64,000 nucleotides of DNA from Leptolyngbyaceae cyanobacterium M33_DOE_097 (GTDB lineage Bacteria > Cyanobacteriota > Cyanobacteriia > Leptolyngbyales > Leptolyngbyaceae), in the NCBI GenBank assembly GCA_015296075.1, contig DVDV01000016.1, positions 43,756 to 107,755 on the forward strand, in the 5' to 3' direction. Within the stretch, counting starts at the first letter, position 1, and every line of letters starts with the position of its first letter. Position numbers and translations under genes: made by a program. Under the pieces are notes generated by a model. It was not told where the DNA came from and did not search any database. It worked only from the letters and a program-made list of their open reading frames with translations. Positions 8,384-17,480 of the stretch are shown one piece after another.

Positions 8384-8770
8384 CTATGCCAATGTTTCAG
8401 GGCAATAGCCTAGGCCACGGACGAATTGTTGGCGAAATTCTTCGATTTCTTCGCGTTCAGGTTTACCGTGAGAAACGACGGCCACTTGGTAGCGGTGCAT
8501 CACTTCTAACGGTGATTGTCCGGTTTCTAGCCCCCATAAAGCCATTTGAACCCGAATATTTGGATCGCATACGATACCCAGCTCGCTTAAAAAAGCTTGA
8601 AAGTTTCGATGGGTCGTTTCATCAAGAGTCTCGGTCATTTTTACACGCACAATCCAGCCATCGATTTGGTGGATCACAGTCATGAAGCGAACGGGCAAAG
8701 CAGACTGGTGTAAAAATTCGACCACTCTTAAGGTTAAGCTTGCATTTGCAAGGTAGTAGAGGTAGTCCAT
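8384..8770 (-). CDS. Conserved-looking hypothetical protein
   Basis: 128 residues, soluble, no recognised domain. The start ATG at 8770 is supported by AAGGAGGTTGCT directly upstream, one of the best ribosome binding sites in the window. The sequence has mixed alpha/beta character: a short N-terminal helix, then a strand pair around DGWIVRVKM, and an acidic C-terminal helix (PEREEIEEFRQQFV). Divergent from queA with about 150 bases between. A plus-strand open frame (8260-8685) is its antisense shadow. I expect homologues in cyanobacteria but cannot name the family. Confidence 0.65.
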   Translation of the reverse strand: MDYLYYLANASLTLRVVEFLHQSALPVRFMTVIHQIDGWIVRVKMTETLDETTHRNFQAFLSELGIVCDPNIRVQMALWGLETGQSPLEVMHRYQVAVVSHGKPEREEIEEFRQQFVRGLGYCPETLA

Positions 8771-8918
8771 AGCAACCTCCTTTTAGGCATTTGTTGCTAT
8801 CTTTATCTTTGCTCGTTTCGCTGTTTTCAGATATGGGAAAAGCCCCCGAAGAGACGCGGGGTTTCCCCCTATTTCAAGCAATATATGCCTTAAGTTATAG
8901 ATTGAACTCCGCACCCTT

Positions 8919-10085
8919 ATGAGCGACACCTCATCTAACCCCGATCAACTGCTTGCTTCGTATGATTACGTGCTACCACCTGAGCAGATTGCTCAAGTAC
9001 CCGCCGAACCACGCGACAGCGCCCGTTTATTGGTTGTTAAGGACTCAGATTCGCCAGTTCACGCGATTTTTCGGGATTTACCCGACTTACTGCGCGCAGG
9101 CGACTTGCTGATTCTCAACAACACGCGGGTGATTCCAGCTCGTTTGTTTGGTCGCAAGCCGACGGGGTTGCCTGTTGAAGTGCTGCTTTTAGAACCCCAA
9201 CCCCAACCAAATTGCTGGCTGGCGCTCGTTAAACCAGGCCGCCGTTTGAAACCCGGTGCAACAATCTTGTTTGGTGGAGCGGTGCCTCCAGACAGCAACG
9301 CCCTGCCGGATGATGAAGTCGAAACAGACGAAGCCGAGGATGCCGGAGAAGCCGCGATCGCCCCTGAATCAGCGCTCCTCACCGCGAAGGTCTTAGCAAC
9401 CGATGCGGCAACAAGTGGGCGGATTTTGCAGTTTCAAGTGGCAGAAGGTATGACCTTTGAAGACTGCCTTCAACAATTAGGGCAAATGCCTCTGCCGCCT
9501 TACATCACCAATACCGAAACGGATCCTGAGCGGTACCAAACAATTTATGCCCAACACCCCGGCGCAGTCGCAGCCCCAACCGCCGGGTTACACTTCACGC
9601 CAGAAGTGCTGGCAAAGCTGACTCAACGCCACATTCAAACCGCTTTCGTGACATTGCATGTGGGAGTTGGCACCTTTCGCCCCGTTGAAGCAGAAGCCAT
9701 TACCGAACACCAGATGCATGCCGAGTGGGTACAAGTTCCACCTGAAACGGTCAGCCTGATTCGGCAGACTAAGGCAAACGGCGGACGCGTGGTTGCCGTT
9801 GGCACCACGGTGGTGCGATCGCTCGAAGGAGCCGCAGCTCAAAGCGAAACACTACAACCGTTTTGTGGCAAAACAGATTTATTTATTTATCCCGGTTATG
9901 AATGGCGCATCGTCGATGGATTGATCACCAACTTTCACCTACCAAAGTCCAGTTTGTTAATGCTCGTCAGTGCATTGATCGGACGCAAACGATTGTTGAA
10001 ACTGTATGAGATTGCGATCGCAGAGGGATACCGCTTTTATTCATTTGGGGATGCGATGTTGATTTTGCCGGAAGAGCTTCGGTAG
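8919..10085 (+). CDS. queA: tRNA preQ1(34) S-adenosylmethionine ribosyltransferase-isomerase
   Basis: QueA transfers and isomerises the ribosyl moiety of SAM onto preQ1 at wobble position 34 of tRNAs with GUN anticodons, giving epoxyqueuosine. The 388-residue protein has all family landmarks: [12 protein letters not shown](V)P at the N-terminus, [49 protein letters not shown], and [19 protein letters not shown]. An acidic insertion at about residues 125-145 lies in the region where lengths vary among cyanobacteria. queC, which makes the preQ0 precursor, lies 2.6 kb downstream on the same strand, so two queuosine genes are close but separated by other genes. Confidence 0.96.
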   Translation: MSDTSSNPDQLLASYDYVLPPEQIAQVPAEPRDSARLLVVKDSDSPVHAIFRDLPDLLRAGDLLILNNTRVIPARLFGRKPTGLPVEVLLLEPQPQPNCWLALVKPGRRLKPGATILFGGAVPPDSNALPDDEVETDEAEDAGEAAIAPESALLTAKVLATDAATSGRILQFQVAEGMTFEDCLQQLGQMPLPPYITNTETDPERYQTIYAQHPGAVAAPTAGLHFTPEVLAKLTQRHIQTAFVTLHVGVGTFRPVEAEAITEHQMHAEWVQVPPETVSLIRQTKANGGRVVAVGTTVVRSLEGAAAQSETLQPFCGKTDLFIYPGYEWRIVDGLITNFHLPKSSLLMLVSALIGRKRLLKLYEIAIAEGYRFYSFGDAMLILPEELR

Positions 10086-10116
10086 GAGATAGGGAAGAGA
10101 AACTGGCCTTTTTGAG

Positions 10117-10971
10117 TTAATGCCGGGTAGCCGTTAGGAGACCGAATCGGACCAGACCGCTGCGATAACCGTCGCGCATCAGGTTAAGAGCAAGAGCCGC
10201 TTGAATCGTTTTCCAGCCTGTACGCAGGAGGCCGACGATCGCTTGCCACTCCCAAACAGAGTCCATCACCGTTTCCCAGAAGGGAGCAACAGCCGTTGAC
10301 CAGTCAGCCGTATGAATGGACTGAAAGCCGACGGCCTGGGCGATCGCCGCGTATTCGGGCAGCGAGATAACGTAGGGAAGACAGTAGACCCGGTAGATTT
10401 CTGAAAGGTGGTGTTGCTCAGCAGCTGTTAAAGGCGCATCGGTGATCGGGCGATGGCACCAGGTCACAAAAATGAGTTTGCCACCGGGTTTTAAGACCCG
10501 ATAACACTCCTTGAGAAATTGCGTTTTATCGGGCATGTGTTCGCCGCTTTCGAGTGACCAGATTAAATCAAAGCTGGCATCTTCAAAGGGCATCTCAAGC
10601 GCATTTGCGACCAAAAACCGGGCCGCAGGTTTGCCAACGAACAAATTAGCCTCTTGGGCACGTTGTGTAGCACGTCGAGCCTGAACGGGACTAAGCGTGA
10701 TACCTGTGGCGATCGCGTTAAATTGCTGAGCTAAGTACAAGGTGCTGCCGCCAATGCCACAGCCAACATCCAGCACTTGCTCGACTGTCTCAACACCTGC
10801 CCAGGTCAAGATTTCTTGAATTAAGTCGATCTGGGCCTGACGTCGCTCTTTACGGAGGGAGCCATCCATGCCGTAGAAGCCGTGATGCATGTGTTCGCCC
10901 CAAACTTGCTCCCACAAAGGCGAAGACTCATCGTAAAACTGTTGGATCTGTTGATAAATATCGGCAACCAT
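10117..10971 (-). CDS. Gamma-tocopherol methyltransferase (VTE4-like), SAM-dependent
   Basis: Methylates gamma-tocopherol to alpha-tocopherol (vitamin E) in the last step of the pathway. The protein (284 residues) has the class I methyltransferase motif I VLDVGCGIGGSTLYLA at about residue 65, and the family sequences FYDESSPLWEQVWGEHMHHG, SLESGEHMP, and YCLPYVISLPEY. These match Synechocystis Slr0089, as I remember it, nearly motif by motif. It lacks that protein's N-terminal extension. MPBQ/sterol-type methyltransferases share the fold, but the WGEHMHHG and SLESGEHMP motifs favour VTE4. Convergent with queA, 31 bases apart. Confidence 0.85.
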   Translation of the reverse strand: MVADIYQQIQQFYDESSPLWEQVWGEHMHHGFYGMDGSLRKERRQAQIDLIQEILTWAGVETVEQVLDVGCGIGGSTLYLAQQFNAIATGITLSPVQARRATQRAQEANLFVGKPAARFLVANALEMPFEDASFDLIWSLESGEHMPDKTQFLKECYRVLKPGGKLIFVTWCHRPITDAPLTAAEQHHLSEIYRVYCLPYVISLPEYAAIAQAVGFQSIHTADWSTAVAPFWETVMDSVWEWQAIVGLLRTGWKTIQAALALNLMRDGYRSGLVRFGLLTATRH

Positions 10972-11434
10972 ACACCCCTCTTCTCACCTTTGGAACCTAA
11001 GTATTGCTGATACAATTGCCTTCAAATATAGAAAGAATCTTTAATTTGCGATCGTGCAAAAAATCATCTTTTAATCTATTTCTAGCGATATTTCTTTGAT
11101 AGAAGAATGCATACGGGTCTTTTTTTTTAGGTAGGACAATATTGTTCTGCCGCTGTGTTTCCCTGATTATTCTCTATTCAGAATCAACAATTTAGTGTGA
11201 CTTCTACAATTTCTTTGTTCAAGGCATTCACGATGTATGTTGATTCATTTTATTGAGATGGGAACAGAAAGAAACTCGCACCCATCAATATTTGTATAAG
11301 TGGCAAAGAGAAAGTTTAAACACTTGATAAAAGCCCTTATAGACTCACAGCCATTTATCAATCGTTGCTCCCGAGAGAATGTTGGTCACTGGCACACGAG
11401 TCAACCGCCCCATCAATTCAGATGACACACAACC
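10972..11434. other. Divergent AT-rich intergenic region
   Basis: About 460 bases upstream of two divergently read genes. It contains a poly-T tract near 11120 and the 10-bp palindrome ACAATATTGT near 11150. It probably holds both promoters, perhaps with a regulator site at the palindrome. No gene or RNA is recognised; a minus-strand open frame at 11345-11842 is antisense to the next gene and is rejected. Confidence 0.4.
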
Positions 11435-12544
11435 ATGAAACGATTTAAGTTGATGACTTTGGCAGCAGCGTCTGCCTCTATCCTGATTGCGTCGGGTGAA
11501 GCTAAGGCTCAAACAGCAGGACAACTGCAAGCCTGCCGCAACTATGTGCTTTCTCGTCAAGAGTTTAGAGGAACGCCTGTATCGGCTGTGCAGGTTTACG
11601 GCAGAGGCTACAACAACAATAACGGCAACCGCGCAACAGTTGACTGGCGTATTACACGCAACTATAACGCCCAAGGTTACTGCGTTGTAAACCGTAACGG
11701 TCGCATCAACCAATTCCAAGTTACGCAAAACTCTGGTAGCAACTCCTCTGGCCGCCTCGAAACCAATTGGGGTACAACGGTACGTGCCTATCGTGCCCGC
11801 ATTACAGGTGGTGATGCAACTCTCGTCAATCGTCCAGTTCAAAATGACAAAGACGATATTGCAAGAGTCAGAAATGACGAACAGGTAACGGTTTATCGCG
11901 AATATTATGAGCGGAATAGCCGCATCACCTGGCTGCTCGTAGAAGGGTCAAATCGTCAACGGGGTTGGATCAACGGCGATCGCGTGACGGACAGTGGTTC
12001 TAACAATGGGAATAACGGCGATCTCGAAACAAACTGGGGAAGAACTGTTAACCCCTTTAGAGCGCGGATCACTTCAGGCACAGCAACCCTCGTCAATCGC
12101 CCCGTCCGCGATGACAAAGAGGACATTGCCCAAGTACAGGGTGGCGAATTGGTCACTGTTTATCGCGAATACTACGAAAACAGCAGCCGCACGACCTGGT
12201 ATTTGGTTGAAGGTCAGCGCCGTCAACGGGGTTGGATCAACGCCGAACGGGTTGGCGACGGTGGCAACAATAATGGCGGCAGCAACAACAGAGACGTCGA
12301 GTACAACTGGGGTAGATCACTAAGCCGCTATACTGCCGTCTCTAACTCAGATGCAACTCTGGTGAACCGTCCTAAGAAAGACGACAAGCAAGATGTGGCA
12401 GAAGTTTCTCGTAATGAGCAAGTGACTGTTCTGCGAGAGTATTACGAAAGCAGCAGCCGGATTAACTGGTACCTCGTTCGTGGTCAAGACGGTCAAGAAG
12501 GTTGGATTAACTCCGAGCGGATCTCTGAGCGATCGCCTCGCTAA
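11435..12544 (+). CDS. Secreted protein with three tandem SH3-like repeats
   Basis: 369 residues. A signal peptide (KRFKLMTLAAASASILIASG, cut near EAKAQ) is followed by a unique domain (about 25-100) and three repeats beginning at residues 108, 197 and 288. Each repeat starts with (L)E(T/Y)NWG, contains ATLVNRP(V/K), a D-K-(D/E/Q)-D turn, QVTV(Y/L)REYYE, and ends in WxLVxGxxxQxGWINxxR(V/I). These look like bacterial SH3 domains, which bind cell wall peptides. Asn/Gly-rich linkers separate them. A periplasmic or outer-surface role in wall binding is inferred. A hairpin terminator follows at 12593. Confidence 0.75.
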   Translation: MKRFKLMTLAAASASILIASGEAKAQTAGQLQACRNYVLSRQEFRGTPVSAVQVYGRGYNNNNGNRATVDWRITRNYNAQGYCVVNRNGRINQFQVTQNSGSNSSGRLETNWGTTVRAYRARITGGDATLVNRPVQNDKDDIARVRNDEQVTVYREYYERNSRITWLLVEGSNRQRGWINGDRVTDSGSNNGNNGDLETNWGRTVNPFRARITSGTATLVNRPVRDDKEDIAQVQGGELVTVYREYYENSSRTTWYLVEGQRRQRGWINAERVGDGGNNNGGSNNRDVEYNWGRSLSRYTAVSNSDATLVNRPKKDDKQDVAEVSRNEQVTVLREYYESSSRINWYLVRGQDGQEGWINSERISERSPR

Positions 12545-12592
12545 CGTGCTGACTTAGCCATTGTTCGGTCGTCCTTGAAAACTCAAGTTAAG

Positions 12593-12617
12593 CCCCACAT
12601 CCGTGGGGTTTTCTTTT
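12593..12617 (+). terminator. Rho-independent terminator after the SH3-repeat gene
   Basis: CCCCAC (12593-12598), loop ATCC, GTGGGG (12603-12608), followed by TTTTCTTTT. It lies 49 bases after the stop codon, so queC is probably transcribed from its own promoter. Confidence 0.8.
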
Positions 12618-12686
12618 AGGCTTAAAAGCGGGGTTGACCTCAACGGAGAAATCCTTTTAATCTGGCTCAGTCTAAGGGAAAAAAAG

Positions 12687-13388
12687 ATGACAGAAAAAGC
12701 GATCGCGATTGTCTTACTTTCGGGTGGGCTAGACTCTGCTACAGCGGCAGCACAGGCGATCGCCGATGGCTACGAGGTGATTGCTGTCTCGTTTCGCTAT
12801 GGGCAGCGCCACGAACAAGAACTCACTGCCGCAAAAGCCGTCGCTCAGGCTCTCAACCTGCAACAGCACTTTGTAGTGGATATCAATTTGGCCCAATGGG
12901 GCGGCTCGGCATTAACCGATCCTGACATTCAGGTGCCAACTGACGGGGTGCAACCCGATGTGATTCCTGTGACATACGTGCCGGGACGCAATACTGTTTT
13001 TCTGGCGATCGCCCTTTCTCTAGCTGAAGCCAAAAATGCCGACGCCATCTATCTCGGCATCAATGCAGTTGATTACTCAGGCTACCCTGACTGTCGCCCA
13101 GAGTATCTAGAAGCCTATCAACACCTCGCAACCCTCTCTTCTAAAGCAGGACTAGAGGGCAGAGCACCCAAACTGGTGGCTCCCCTCGTGATGGATAGCA
13201 AAGTCGATATTGTTCGACGTGCCCTCGCTTTGAACGTGCCGATTGCCCAGACCTGGTCGTGCTACCAGGGAGATGAAACACCTTGCGGGGTCTGCGATGC
13301 TTGCCGAATTCGCGATCGCGCCCTGATCGAAGCGGGCAGGCCCGACCTCGCTACCCCCGTTGGCCAGGAAATGTGGAGCGATCGTTGA
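12687..13388 (+). CDS. queC: 7-cyano-7-deazaguanine (preQ0) synthase
   Basis: QueC converts 7-carboxy-7-deazaguanine to preQ0 with ATP and ammonia, supplying queuosine synthesis. The 233-residue protein has the PP-loop [13 protein letters not shown] at its start, [10 protein letters not shown] and [17 protein letters not shown] in the middle, and four zinc-binding cysteines in [19 protein letters not shown]. Start ATG at 12687 follows the GGGAAAAAAAG ribosome site; an upstream extension to 12603 would run into the previous terminator. Its last codons are duplicated just beyond the stop (13368-13403). It feeds QueA, encoded about 2.6 kb upstream. Confidence 0.96.
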   Translation: MTEKAIAIVLLSGGLDSATAAAQAIADGYEVIAVSFRYGQRHEQELTAAKAVAQALNLQQHFVVDINLAQWGGSALTDPDIQVPTDGVQPDVIPVTYVPGRNTVFLAIALSLAEAKNADAIYLGINAVDYSGYPDCRPEYLEAYQHLATLSSKAGLEGRAPKLVAPLVMDSKVDIVRRALALNVPIAQTWSCYQGDETPCGVCDACRIRDRALIEAGRPDLATPVGQEMWSDR

Positions 13389-13403
13389 AATGTGGAGCGA
13401 TCG
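13368..13403. repeat. 17-bp tandem duplication spanning the queC stop codon
   Basis: GAAATGTGGAGCGATCG occurs at 13368-13384 and again at 13387-13403, period 19. The first copy encodes the queC C-terminus; the second starts within the stop codon and lies outside the gene. Each copy ends in a HIP1-like GCGATCG. It looks like a slippage duplication. Confidence 0.8.
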
Positions 13404-13494
13404 AGATTATTTGAACCAGAAAAGTCGGATGAATCAGCAAGTCAAAGTTGGGTTTGATGCCGATGTTGAGCTGGTTGGTTAGCTTTGTTTTAGT

Positions 13495-13529
13495 GCAAGC
13501 CCCTGTTTTTGGTTTTAGCAGAGGCTTGC
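13495..13529. terminator. Hairpin between convergent queC and shc
   Basis: GCAAGCCCCTG (13495-13505) pairs with CAGAGGCTTGC (13519-13529) with one mismatch and a 13-base T-rich loop. It lies between two converging genes and probably ends transcription from one or both sides, although neither side has a long T-run. Confidence 0.5.
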
Positions 13530-13546
13530 TCCTATGGCATCTGCAG

Positions 13547-15481
13547 TTAATTACCTGCCTGTTCCAGCACTTGTAACGCTCGACCCAACGCCGTCAGCGG
13601 AAAGTGAAGCCGATAGTAGTTGTAGTTGAGGTAAAAGTGCTGCGGGAAGCCAGTCCCCGTAAATTCAAGCTCATCCCAGGAGCCATCTGGGTTTTGGTGG
13701 CTGAGCAAGTAATCAACACCCCGCCGAATCGCTGTAAGCGCATACTCACCCGTAGCATCCCCGGCGGCAAGTAAGCCCGTCAAAGCCCATGCCGTCTGAG
13801 ACGCTGTACTCTTACCTTGTCCCTTAAGACTGGGATCGTTGTAGCTCCAGCAGGTTTCACCCCAACCGCCATCCGCATTTTGACAACTTACCAACCAGGC
13901 AGCGCCCCGCTCAATTTGTTTGCATTCCGTTTTGGCAGCCACAAGCGACAGCGCAGACAGCACCCCACTTGTGCCGTAGACGTAGTTCACCCCCCAGCGC
14001 CCAAACCAACAGCCTTCGGGTTCTTGCTCACGGTTGAGGTAGGCGATCGCCTGGTCAATTGCTGTTTGACTCAAGTTTGTCTCTTGTACAGTAGCGTCTA
14101 CCCCTAAGCGGCCTGCCATTTCTAACACACGGGCAGTGACATCGGCCGTATTTGGGTCAATCATGGCCCGCAAATCGCCATAGGGAATGTCATTCAACCA
14201 ATCCTGATCGTTGTTGATGTCAAAAGCAGCCCATCCACCGGGCGTACATTGCATCGAGGCAATCCAATTTACAGCCCGCAGAATTGCCCGTTGCTTACGA
14301 TTCTCAAAGGGCGTTTTCACCGCTTTAAGTGCCATCACCACCACAGCCGTATCATCGACATCTGGATAAAAGCGATTGTCAAATTCAAACGCCCAGGCTC
14401 CCGGTGCGCCTTTACGGTTTTTCACAGCCCAGTCGCCATAGTCGAGAATTTGCTTGTCGAGCAGCCATTCCGCCCCCTTCACCAAGGCCGGATGATCCGG
14501 CTCTAAGCCAGAATCCACCAGCGATCGCATCACCAACGCTGTATCCCACACAGGCGAGACGCAAGGCTGAACCCAGAAAATCTCATCGGTTTCGACGCTA
14601 AAGTTGGCGATCGCCCGAAATCCACGCTCAACAATTGGATCATCCACGTTGTACCCCAGGCTACGTAAAGCCAGGAGCGAGTTCAACATCGCAGGAATAA
14701 TGCCACCCCAATCACCCGTCGCTTCCTGCCGCTCTAGCACCCATTTTTCAGCGGCCTTAAGCCCCTCTTCGCGGAAGGGCATCAGTTGCCAATCTTCGGC
14801 CAGCTTAAAGGCGCTATCGAGCATGATAAAAACATCTGTCCAATCGCCTTTGCGGGGCAACTCATAGTTTTGCTGCGTGCCTTCGACATACAACTCATTC
14901 AGCGAGATGCCCATTGGATAAACCGGCTTTTGGTCAAACACAATCAGCAGCGGCACCGTACTGCCCCGCGCCCAGCTTGACATCTCATAAATATTGACCG
15001 GGAACTGATCCGGCAGCAGCATAATCGCCGGAGGAATTGACGGAATACCACGCCAGTCGTAACAACCAATCAGCGCCAAGTGGAATTTTGTGAAGATCCG
15101 CGTTTTGGTCACCCCGCCCTTGGCCAGGATGAATGCCTTTGCCCGTTTCATCGCAGGTTCGTCTGGCGAAACACCCAGCAAGCGCAAGGCCATGTAAGCT
15201 TCAACGCTGGTACTCAGTTCACCGCCATCGCCATAAAATAACTCCCAACCGCCGTGGTCACGCTGCTCTCCCAGCAGGTAATTTTTCGCTTTGTCTAACG
15301 GAATCGTTGCTTCAATGCCCCAAATTTTGTAGAGCAAAACGCCTTCAGCCGTAATCGTGACGTTTGACTCCAAGTTGGCCCACCAGTAACCTTCTGGCTT
15401 TTGAAGTGAGAGCAAATACTCCTGGCAGCGAGCGATCGCCGTTTTGATCGAAGTTTGAGTCACTGGATTTTGAGTCAACAT
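13547..15481 (-). CDS. shc: Squalene-hopene cyclase
   Basis: Cyclises squalene to hopene and diplopterol, the backbone of the hopanoids that order cyanobacterial membranes. The protein has 644 residues, the usual length. It contains the catalytic acid motif DVDDT (Asp374, Asp376, Asp377) and several QW repeats (for example QNADGGWGE, QNPDGSWDE, QEATGDWGG, CTPGGWAAF) that stiffen the alpha/alpha barrel. It is a monotopic membrane enzyme. A divergent hpnB-like glycosyltransferase lies 111 bases away, supporting a hopanoid locus. ATG at 15481. Confidence 0.96.
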   Translation of the reverse strand: MLTQNPVTQTSIKTAIARCQEYLLSLQKPEGYWWANLESNVTITAEGVLLYKIWGIEATIPLDKAKNYLLGEQRDHGGWELFYGDGGELSTSVEAYMALRLLGVSPDEPAMKRAKAFILAKGGVTKTRIFTKFHLALIGCYDWRGIPSIPPAIMLLPDQFPVNIYEMSSWARGSTVPLLIVFDQKPVYPMGISLNELYVEGTQQNYELPRKGDWTDVFIMLDSAFKLAEDWQLMPFREEGLKAAEKWVLERQEATGDWGGIIPAMLNSLLALRSLGYNVDDPIVERGFRAIANFSVETDEIFWVQPCVSPVWDTALVMRSLVDSGLEPDHPALVKGAEWLLDKQILDYGDWAVKNRKGAPGAWAFEFDNRFYPDVDDTAVVVMALKAVKTPFENRKQRAILRAVNWIASMQCTPGGWAAFDINNDQDWLNDIPYGDLRAMIDPNTADVTARVLEMAGRLGVDATVQETNLSQTAIDQAIAYLNREQEPEGCWFGRWGVNYVYGTSGVLSALSLVAAKTECKQIERGAAWLVSCQNADGGWGETCWSYNDPSLKGQGKSTASQTAWALTGLLAAGDATGEYALTAIRRGVDYLLSHQNPDGSWDELEFTGTGFPQHFYLNYNYYRLHFPLTALGRALQVLEQAGN

Positions 15482-15592
15482 GGCACGTCCTCGCCGTTAA
15501 ACAGTATCAAACAGTAGATGAAGGTGAACTTTTGTGTCAAAGATGCAAACATTGTATGCTGCTTCGTGTTCTAACCAGGCGACAATAACTCG

Positions 15593-16795
15593 ATGGTCAC
15601 AATCTTTTTTGCGATCGCGCTGCTATCAGCCCTGATCTGGCTATTTTTGTTGAGTTTCTGGGGTGGGTTTTGGCGTTCTCAGCCTATTTTAGAAACCCAA
15701 TCCCCTGCCGTGGGTGACACAAAACTGCCATTACCGAGTGTTTGTGTCGTCATTCCCGCGCGCAATGAAGCCGATATGTTGCCAAGCACGCTGCGATCGC
15801 TGTTAGGCCAAGATTACGTCGGAGACTTCAACGTCATTCTGGTAGACGACCACAGCACAGATGGAACCGCGACCGTTGCCAAAGAAACCGCGATCGCCGT
15901 CAACCAGGCTCAGCGATTCACCATCTTACTCGCCGAGCCACTGCCCGCCGGGTGGTCGGGCAAGCTGTGGGCGATGGATCAAGGTGTTAAAGCGGCTCAA
16001 GCCCAGCAGCCCGACTATATTTTGTTAACCGATGCTGACATCTGGCACGACCCTGCAAACCTACGGCGACTCATGCACCTCGCAACCCAACAGCAACTCG
16101 ACCTGGCATCGGTCATGGTGCGGCTACGCTGCGAAAGCTTCTGGGAGAAATTACTAATTCCTGCTTTTGTCTTCTTCTTTCAAAAGCTATATCCCTTTCC
16201 GTGGGTCAACAATCCTAAGAATTCAACGTCAGGTGCAGCAGGCGGGTGCATTCTGCTCCGAACAGAAGCCCTGCTTGAAATTGGCGGTTTAGCGTCCATT
16301 CGAGAGGCGTTGATCGATGACTGCTCCCTCGCCAAACAAATTAAACATCGCCCCTGGCAACAACCTGTCAAACCAACCCAATACCATCCCATCTGGTTAG
16401 GCTTGAGCGATCGCACCATCAGTCTGCGCCCCTACGACACGCTCGACACCATCTGGAACATGGTAGCCCGCACCGCCTACACCCAACTCTACTACTCGCC
16501 CCTACTCTTGGTTGGCACCCTGCTTGGAATGAGCCTTGTCTATTTAGTCTCACCCCTCACCCTCCTCGCAGGAATTATCACCAGCGATGTGCGACTGACT
16601 CTCAGCGGCCTCACCGGATTCTTGCTAATGGCGATCGCCTATTTTCCAACAGTTCGCTTTTACCACTGCAACTGGCTGTATACCTTCTGTCTGCCTGTCA
16701 TTGCGCTGTTTTACACAGCGATGACCTTTGACTCAGCCCTTCGCCATTGGCAGGGGCGCGGCGGTGCCTGGAAAGGTCGAGTCTACACGCCCTAA
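15593..16795 (+). CDS. hpnB: Hopene-associated glycosyltransferase HpnB-like (GT2)
   Basis: 400 residues. A TM helix at the N-terminus (about 2-22) is followed by a GT2 domain with CVVIPARNEADMLP, VILVDDHSTDGT, GWSGKLWAMDQG and the metal motif TDADIWH. The acceptor-side LIDDCSLAKQIK follows, then three to four C-terminal TM segments (about 305-385). This arrangement, and its place beside shc, is that of HpnB, a family named for its presence in hopanoid loci. Its exact reaction is unsettled. It shares a 111-base divergent promoter region with shc, so the two may be co-regulated. Confidence 0.85.
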   Translation: MVTIFFAIALLSALIWLFLLSFWGGFWRSQPILETQSPAVGDTKLPLPSVCVVIPARNEADMLPSTLRSLLGQDYVGDFNVILVDDHSTDGTATVAKETAIAVNQAQRFTILLAEPLPAGWSGKLWAMDQGVKAAQAQQPDYILLTDADIWHDPANLRRLMHLATQQQLDLASVMVRLRCESFWEKLLIPAFVFFFQKLYPFPWVNNPKNSTSGAAGGCILLRTEALLEIGGLASIREALIDDCSLAKQIKHRPWQQPVKPTQYHPIWLGLSDRTISLRPYDTLDTIWNMVARTAYTQLYYSPLLLVGTLLGMSLVYLVSPLTLLAGIITSDVRLTLSGLTGFLLMAIAYFPTVRFYHCNWLYTFCLPVIALFYTAMTFDSALRHWQGRGGAWKGRVYTP

Positions 16796-17480
16796 CGCCG
16801 ATTTAATTGGCGATCGCGCCAGCCAGATATCCCTCTGACTTTGGTATTCCCCTTCATAAGCGAAGGATTCCTCCTGGATCAATTCATTCCGAGCCAGCAG
16901 CCCTTGGGGGCGTTGCCCCCAAACCCCTGCGAGGGGCCGAACCGCCTCCCCTCGCCTCCCCTGCGGAAGGTGTTGCTAGTCCTAGTGTTTGGTAAAAGGG
17001 GTTAAGGGTGTGGTGGGAACCCTGCTGCGCAGGCTTAAGCAACATCTTGCACTCCTTACAGAAAGCGATTCTGCAGACCAAATTCTTGCGCAAGTCGTTC
17101 ACCCTGCCAAGTACTACAGACAAACGACGCAGGCGATCGCCTTTGTAACCTCCGCCTCACGTCACCCGTACCTTTTGTAAACGATCAGAGTGCCGATCTT
17201 TTTACCGACAACGCTTGGCTAGCTGCCCATCCAACACCCACACGCACCACCTTGCGGGGGTTGTAGGGGAGTGAGTCCCCTACGAGCGGGGGCACGGGGG
17301 GAAGTCCCCCGATCTTGCGGCTCCGCCGCCCCCAAATCTCCGCTCTCCTCAAATAGAACAGACCTTTTCTAGAGACGTTTTTCCAAGTCAGCTTCTTTCG
17401 AGAGTTCACCAGTCCCAAACTTTCAGGACACCCCCTTTCTCCTCCCTCCTGACTCACCTACCTTGCTCCAAACCTCAAAC
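16796..17480. repeat. Gene-free cluster of GC-rich hairpin repeats
   Basis: About 685 bases with no credible gene. It holds at least five near-perfect hairpins: TTGGGGGC/GCCCCCAA (16904-16922), CCCCT/AGGGG (16924-16936), GTAGGGGA/TCCCCTAC (17263-17283), CGGGGG/CCCCCG (17295-17311) and GCGGC/GCCGC (17317-17329). The 10-base unit CGCCTCCCCT is repeated in tandem at 16943-16962. Open frames across it on both strands are low-complexity and rejected. It looks like a nest of small dispersed palindromic repeats; the hairpins may end transcripts from both flanks. Confidence 0.65.

Noticed and set aside
8260..8685. Plus-strand open frame of 141 codons
   Set aside because: Antisense to the gene at 8384-8770, which has a strong ribosome site and better composition.
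8820..8918. preQ1 riboswitch before queA
   Set aside because: A CCCC/GGGG hairpin is present, but no preQ1 aptamer pattern could be made out.
11345..11842. Minus-strand open frame of 165 codons
   Set aside because: Antisense to the SH3-repeat gene; its Val/Cys/Thr-rich sequence reflects the repeats of the other strand.
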